The notes below the pieces were generated by a model. It saw only the letters and a list, made by a program, of their open reading frames with translations, had not been told where the DNA came from and searched no databases. Made by a program: the position numbers and the translations under genes. From Psychrobacter sp. 1044 (GTDB lineage: Bacteria; Pseudomonadota; Gammaproteobacteria; Pseudomonadales; Moraxellaceae): a DNA stretch of 64,000 nucleotides. Positions within the stretch are counted from its first letter, which is position 1. Each line of letters opens with the position of its first letter. Shown in pieces: positions 60,283 to 64,000 of this stretch. The stretch covers positions 1 through 64,000 of the forward strand of contig NZ_CAJHAZ010000004.1 of the NCBI RefSeq assembly GCF_904846525.1, in the 5' to 3' direction.

Positions 60283-63078
60283 ATGTCGCTATATCAGCTC
60301 AAGTCTCAGTTTCAAGATCAGCTGCGCCCAATAAGTGATGCGTTGGTTGAGCAAAAGGTGACTGCCAATCAAGTGACGGTGTCAGCCGTAGTACTGAGCC
60401 TTGGTACGGCCTATATGATTGCCAAACCCGCAACTGAGCAACAGGCATTGTGGTTGCTGTTACCTTCATCACTGTTTGTGCGTATGGCACTCAATGCTAT
60501 CGATGGCATGATGGCGCGTGAGCATGGGCAAGCCTCAAGGCTTGGTGCAGTGCTCAATGAAGTGGGTGATATCGTGGCTGATACGGCGCTTATCGTAAGT
60601 TTAGCTCCGCATGTTGCTAATGGTAATTTACAAGCGTCGGCAGTCAATTCACCAAACCGTATATCAATCCATCAGCGTCATATTGTCGGTCTGATTGCGC
60701 TTAGTATAAGCACTGAGTTACTAGGTATTACCAGTAATACGATGTTAGACATTAGAGCAAACCAAGGGCCTTTAGGCAAAAGCGATCGTGCTTTTTTACT
60801 AGGTTTGCTTGGCGCTTTTATGGCGACTAAAGCACCGACCGCGCTATCGCATATCAAAGTGGGTCCGCTATTGATACTGACAGAGGCGCTGCTACTAAAA
60901 ACCTGCTTGAATCGCCTGCGTTATATGGCAGATTTATACTTGATGCGTAAACCACCTGTACTTCGTTTAAATCACTCAGAAACTCTTGAGTTAATACCAG
61001 AGCCATCGTACAAATCTATTTTTCCGCTTGGTTACCAAGAGAATGTTGGTCAACCCAATACGCTATTTTTCGATGCTGTTTCGTCAAATTATTCTTTATT
61101 AAGCTATCCTCTATCAAATTTTTCTTCATTAAATGCCCCTTTATCAAATCTTGCTATTAAAACTTCCTTTTTGGAGCCTAAGACAATGCCGACCACCCCT
61201 CTCGATAGTCATGAAAAAGTGGAGCAGGTTAGCGATACGCTCAATTTATCGTCTTCCAAATTGATAAGTGGTGAAAGTTGCTATAACGCTTACGATGGCA
61301 CGGCGATTTATTATCGCTATTGGTTAACGACACCTTTAGAGAATATCAAACAAGCCGGTCAGCAGCACACACAACAGCGCCAAGTCATTCTGTTACATCG
61401 TGGTCATGAGCATTCTGGACGCTTAGCAGAACTTGGTGAACAATTTGCCATGGCAGGCTATCAAGTATTTGCTTGGGATGCGCGCGGTAATGGGCGCTCG
61501 GGTGGTATCAAAGATCATGCCGAGAGTGTCACCAAGCTTGAGCGCGATTTAGACGGTTTTGTACAATTGGTTATCGGGCAAACGGGCATTGCTATCGAGG
61601 ATACCTTAATCGTCGCCAGTAGTATCGGTGCGGTACTCGCCGCAGCATGGGTACATGATTATGCACCCAATATTCGTGGGATGATATTGGGTACGCCAGC
61701 GTTGAGTATTCGCTTGTACATGCCATTTGCGATACCGTCGCTAAAGGTGGCTCGCGCGCTTGGACTGATGTCACGCGTGAGCAGTTACGTCAAAGCGCAA
61801 GTATTGACTCATGATAAAGACGCGCAGCAAGCTTACAATGCCGATCCACTGATTTCTAATAGCATTTCAACTGATCTGCTTATCGATACTCATGCAACCG
61901 GTCAACGCTTGCTTGATGATGCTAGCGCTATTACTGTACCGACGTTTATATTATGTGCAGGTAAAGATTACGTGGTCGATAAGCAGGCAGAGCGCGATTT
62001 TTATGAGGCGATTAATACGACTAATAAACGCTGGCAATTATATCCAGACAGCTATCATGCGATTTTTCATGAGACCAATAAGGCAGACGTCTTCGCAGAT
62101 TGTATCGAGTTCGCAGATCAGGTATTCAGTACCGATGTTAAAGCGCCTGATTTAAGCTTGGCGCATCTGAATAGTGCCAGTAAAGATAAGGTGGATCGTT
62201 TAGCGATTAAACCCTTTAACCCAAGTTTTGCCATCACTCGATTTGCCATGCAAAAATTTGGTCATGTCAGCGATGCTATTGCTACAGGACTGGAGCATGG
62301 CTTTGATTCGGGTCATTCGCTCGATCACGTTTATTATAATCAGCCGAGTGGTCAAAATAAATTTGGTCAAGCAGTCGATAAGTTTTACTTGAGCAATATT
62401 GGTTGGCAAGGAATTCGTATTCGCCGAGAGCATATATTAGAACTCGCACGTGAGGCGTTGGCTGATCTCAAACTTATCAATCAAAACGTTACTGACTCAT
62501 ACCAATCAAAATTGCTAGACATTGCCAGTGGTCATGGATTTTATGCCTTTGATTTATTGACAGAGTTTGAAGATTTGCATGCTGAGCTACGTGATTACGA
62601 GATGCATAATATCCAAGCATTGCAAGCCAAAGCAGAGCAGTTAGAGATTACTAATCGAGTTATCACTTGTCAAAAAGATGCGTTTGACCCTGCCAGTTAT
62701 TCTAATATGCAGAAGAGAAGTGCCAATGCTAAAAGTCTTGATGATAAAAAATTCGATATTGCTATCGCCTCTGGCGTGTTTGAATTGTTTTCTGACAATA
62801 CACTACCAGCGACGGCATTAGCAGGCATTTATGACAGTTTAAAATCTGATGGTTATTTACTTTATACCAATCAGCCGTGGCATCCTGAACAGGAATTCAT
62901 TAGCAAAACCTTAAACAATCATCGCGGCAGTAGTTGGGTGATGCGCTGTCGCTCGCAAGCGGAAATGGATCAATTGGTTGAAAATGCTGGCTTTAAAAAA
63001 GTCGCCATGCGTATCGATCGCTTTGGTATTTTTACCGTGTCATTAGCGATTAAAATTACAACAACCAATGATAAGTGA
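60283..63078 (+). CDS. Fusion: CDP-alcohol phosphatidyltransferase-like / alpha-beta hydrolase / SAM methyltransferase
   Basis: A 931-residue three-part protein. Residues 1-225: membrane domain with a CDP-alcohol phosphotransferase motif, NAIDGMMAR followed by GAVLNEVGDIVAD; the canonical first and third Asp are Asn (N71, N92), the second and fourth remain (D74, D96). Residues 225-310: Ser/Leu/Asn-rich linker. Residues 320-620: monoacylglycerol-lipase-like hydrolase with LLHRGHEHSGR (H372), nucleophile S447 in ASSIG, Asp in CAGKDYVVD and His in SYHAIFHE. Residues 650-930: class I methyltransferase, LLDIASGHG at 744-752. From memory, other genomes encode the first part and a hydrolase-methyltransferase as separate genes of a lipid operon. 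ATG 60283 is preferred to TTG 60271; neither has a good ribosome site. Confidence 0.87.
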   Translation: MSLYQLKSQFQDQLRPISDALVEQKVTANQVTVSAVVLSLGTAYMIAKPATEQQALWLLLPSSLFVRMALNAIDGMMAREHGQASRLGAVLNEVGDIVADTALIVSLAPHVANGNLQASAVNSPNRISIHQRHIVGLIALSISTELLGITSNTMLDIRANQGPLGKSDRAFLLGLLGAFMATKAPTALSHIKVGPLLILTEALLLKTCLNRLRYMADLYLMRKPPVLRLNHSETLELIPEPSYKSIFPLGYQENVGQPNTLFFDAVSSNYSLLSYPLSNFSSLNAPLSNLAIKTSFLEPKTMPTTPLDSHEKVEQVSDTLNLSSSKLISGESCYNAYDGTAIYYRYWLTTPLENIKQAGQQHTQQRQVILLHRGHEHSGRLAELGEQFAMAGYQVFAWDARGNGRSGGIKDHAESVTKLERDLDGFVQLVIGQTGIAIEDTLIVASSIGAVLAAAWVHDYAPNIRGMILGTPALSIRLYMPFAIPSLKVARALGLMSRVSSYVKAQVLTHDKDAQQAYNADPLISNSISTDLLIDTHATGQRLLDDASAITVPTFILCAGKDYVVDKQAERDFYEAINTTNKRWQLYPDSYHAIFHETNKADVFADCIEFADQVFSTDVKAPDLSLAHLNSASKDKVDRLAIKPFNPSFAITRFAMQKFGHVSDAIATGLEHGFDSGHSLDHVYYNQPSGQNKFGQAVDKFYLSNIGWQGIRIRREHILELAREALADLKLINQNVTDSYQSKLLDIASGHGFYAFDLLTEFEDLHAELRDYEMHNIQALQAKAEQLEITNRVITCQKDAFDPASYSNMQKRSANAKSLDDKKFDIAIASGVFELFSDNTLPATALAGIYDSLKSDGYLLYTNQPWHPEQEFISKTLNNHRGSSWVMRCRSQAEMDQLVENAGFKKVAMRIDRFGIFTVSLAIKITTTNDK

Positions 63079-63092
63079 TAGATGAATAATCA

Positions 63093-64000
63093 ATGAGTAA
63101 TAACAGCATAAAGCCTTATCAGCGCGTGCAGCTTTTTTCAGGGGGCGGCGCACGTTTTGGCTATTATTTGGGCAGCTATGCGGCATTGGTGGCTCATGAT
63201 TTGAAGCCGGATATGATTGTTGGCACTTGCGGTGGTAGTCTGTCGGCTTATTTGGTTAATTTAGCGCCTGATCCTAAGGATTTGCAAGATCTCATGTGCA
63301 GTCGTGAGTTGTACCGTACCATCACTGCAATCAGACATGTCACGCCAGACGAAGCCAATAGACGTTTAAAAATACGTTATATGATGCAGGCGCTTAAACG
63401 CTGGCGCTTGTCACGACAGGTTTCTAACCGCCAAAAACGGCAAGAAGCAGATAACTATGAGCGACTACTAGATGAGCTGCAGCAGTTAGCGATGTTTCGA
63501 GTCGATAACGAAGGACAATGGCTTGACGAGTTGTCCCATTTTTCTCCCAAGCATAGTCATAATTCGTTTAATACCGCCGCGCCAGAGATAGCCATTATCG
63601 CTAGCCGACTGTATCAAGCACCCAATCAAACGCTTAATCAAATGCCTACTGCTGATAGTTCTGTTTATGATGAGTTTAAGCTGCAAGAGTTGCTATTTGC
63701 GCCACCGCGTTTGGCAGCATCGGAGTATTTTGATGAAATACTTAACTCACCTGTGCATACGTTTGCTAATGGGCGTATTCATCAGTCAGTAAATGTCGTA
63801 AAGCAGTGGGAATTCAATCCAGCGGTTCGTGCTTCTATGGCAGATATGTATTATCTACCGCCAACACATATTGAAACGCTTGGCTGGTGCTTGGGCGGAG
63901 TGATTAATCTGACACCGATTGAGCTGGCGTGTCAACTGGGACAGACGGTATTTGCAGAGACCAAGGCAGGTTATGATTCTTATCTTGCTGCACCTGCGAT
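63093..64000 (+). CDS. Patatin-like phospholipase family protein (partial, runs off window)
   Basis: At least 302 residues in an uninterrupted frame. The N terminus has the oxyanion loop SGGGARFGYYLGSYAAL and the nucleophile elbow VGTCGGSLSAYL (GGSLS in place of GxSxG). Later, GWCLGGVINLTPIELA aligns with the patatin DGG/A segment, but Leu stands where the catalytic Asp is expected. The middle is rich in Arg and Gln. It starts 14 bases after the fusion gene on the same strand, so it belongs to the same lipid-related transcript. The 3' end is outside the window. Confidence 0.78.
   Translation, partial: MSNNSIKPYQRVQLFSGGGARFGYYLGSYAALVAHDLKPDMIVGTCGGSLSAYLVNLAPDPKDLQDLMCSRELYRTITAIRHVTPDEANRRLKIRYMMQALKRWRLSRQVSNRQKRQEADNYERLLDELQQLAMFRVDNEGQWLDELSHFSPKHSHNSFNTAAPEIAIIASRLYQAPNQTLNQMPTADSSVYDEFKLQELLFAPPRLAASEYFDEILNSPVHTFANGRIHQSVNVVKQWEFNPAVRASMADMYYLPPTHIETLGWCLGGVINLTPIELACQLGQTVFAETKAGYDSYLAAPA

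Overview
The window looks like chromosome from a gammaproteobacterium of the Moraxellaceae, most likely Psychrobacter or a close relative. This is a judgement from gene content and protein style, not a database result. Supporting points are a complete 13-gene nuo operon with fused nuoCD, the leuS-lptE-holA and dut-algC-argB blocks, paired ubiH/ubiI-type hydroxylases, a moderate base composition and AT-rich intergenic DNA with many short tandem repeats. No prophage, insertion sequence, CRISPR array or plasmid function was seen.

Layout. 1-120: the 3' end of a 5S rRNA gene and its terminator. 229-1182: an AT-rich TIR-domain gene directly behind the rRNA operon. 1285-10143: a stress and general metabolism stretch (OsmC-like protein, flavodoxin-like protein, DUF938 methyltransferase, ppc, dienelactone hydrolase, large catalase katE, MBL-fold hydrolase). 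10200-10561: two identical tRNA-Lys genes in a perfect 126-bp direct repeat. 10853-14335: macAB efflux genes, followed by an orphan Imm63-like gene. 14948-27441: a mostly minus-strand housekeeping stretch (holA, lptE, leuS, argB with a small membrane protein, algC-like mutase, dut, mgtE, rep), with a plus-strand ArsC/YffB gene at 19787-20158.

28343-44758 is the respiratory complex I operon nuoA-N, preceded by a 901-bp gene-free region. NuoF, NuoE and the N-terminal part of NuoG form the NADH-oxidising arm. NuoB, NuoCD and NuoI form the connecting arm. NuoA, H, J, K, L, M and N form the membrane arm. NuoA, NuoJ, NuoK and NuoG all carry extra segments, and two intercistronic gaps contain a tandem repeat or hairpins. 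44942-54323 holds fpr, an unknown minus-strand gene, a TonB-like protein, mscS, ybeY, phoH and the two ubiquinone hydroxylases; the latter supply the quinone that complex I reduces.

54362-64000 is the most accessory-looking part. It holds two tandem TSP3/OmpA-like lipoproteins, a conserved membrane protein of unknown function, a GmrSD-like DUF262/DUF1524 protein (probable anti-phage nuclease), lysO, and a 931-residue fusion of a CDP-alcohol phosphatidyltransferase-like domain, an alpha/beta hydrolase and a SAM methyltransferase. The fusion is followed by a patatin-like gene that runs off the window. This last pair is the best candidate for an unusual, poorly described lipid-modifying system. 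The TIR gene, the DUF262 gene and the orphan Imm63 gene are the best candidates for defence or conflict functions.
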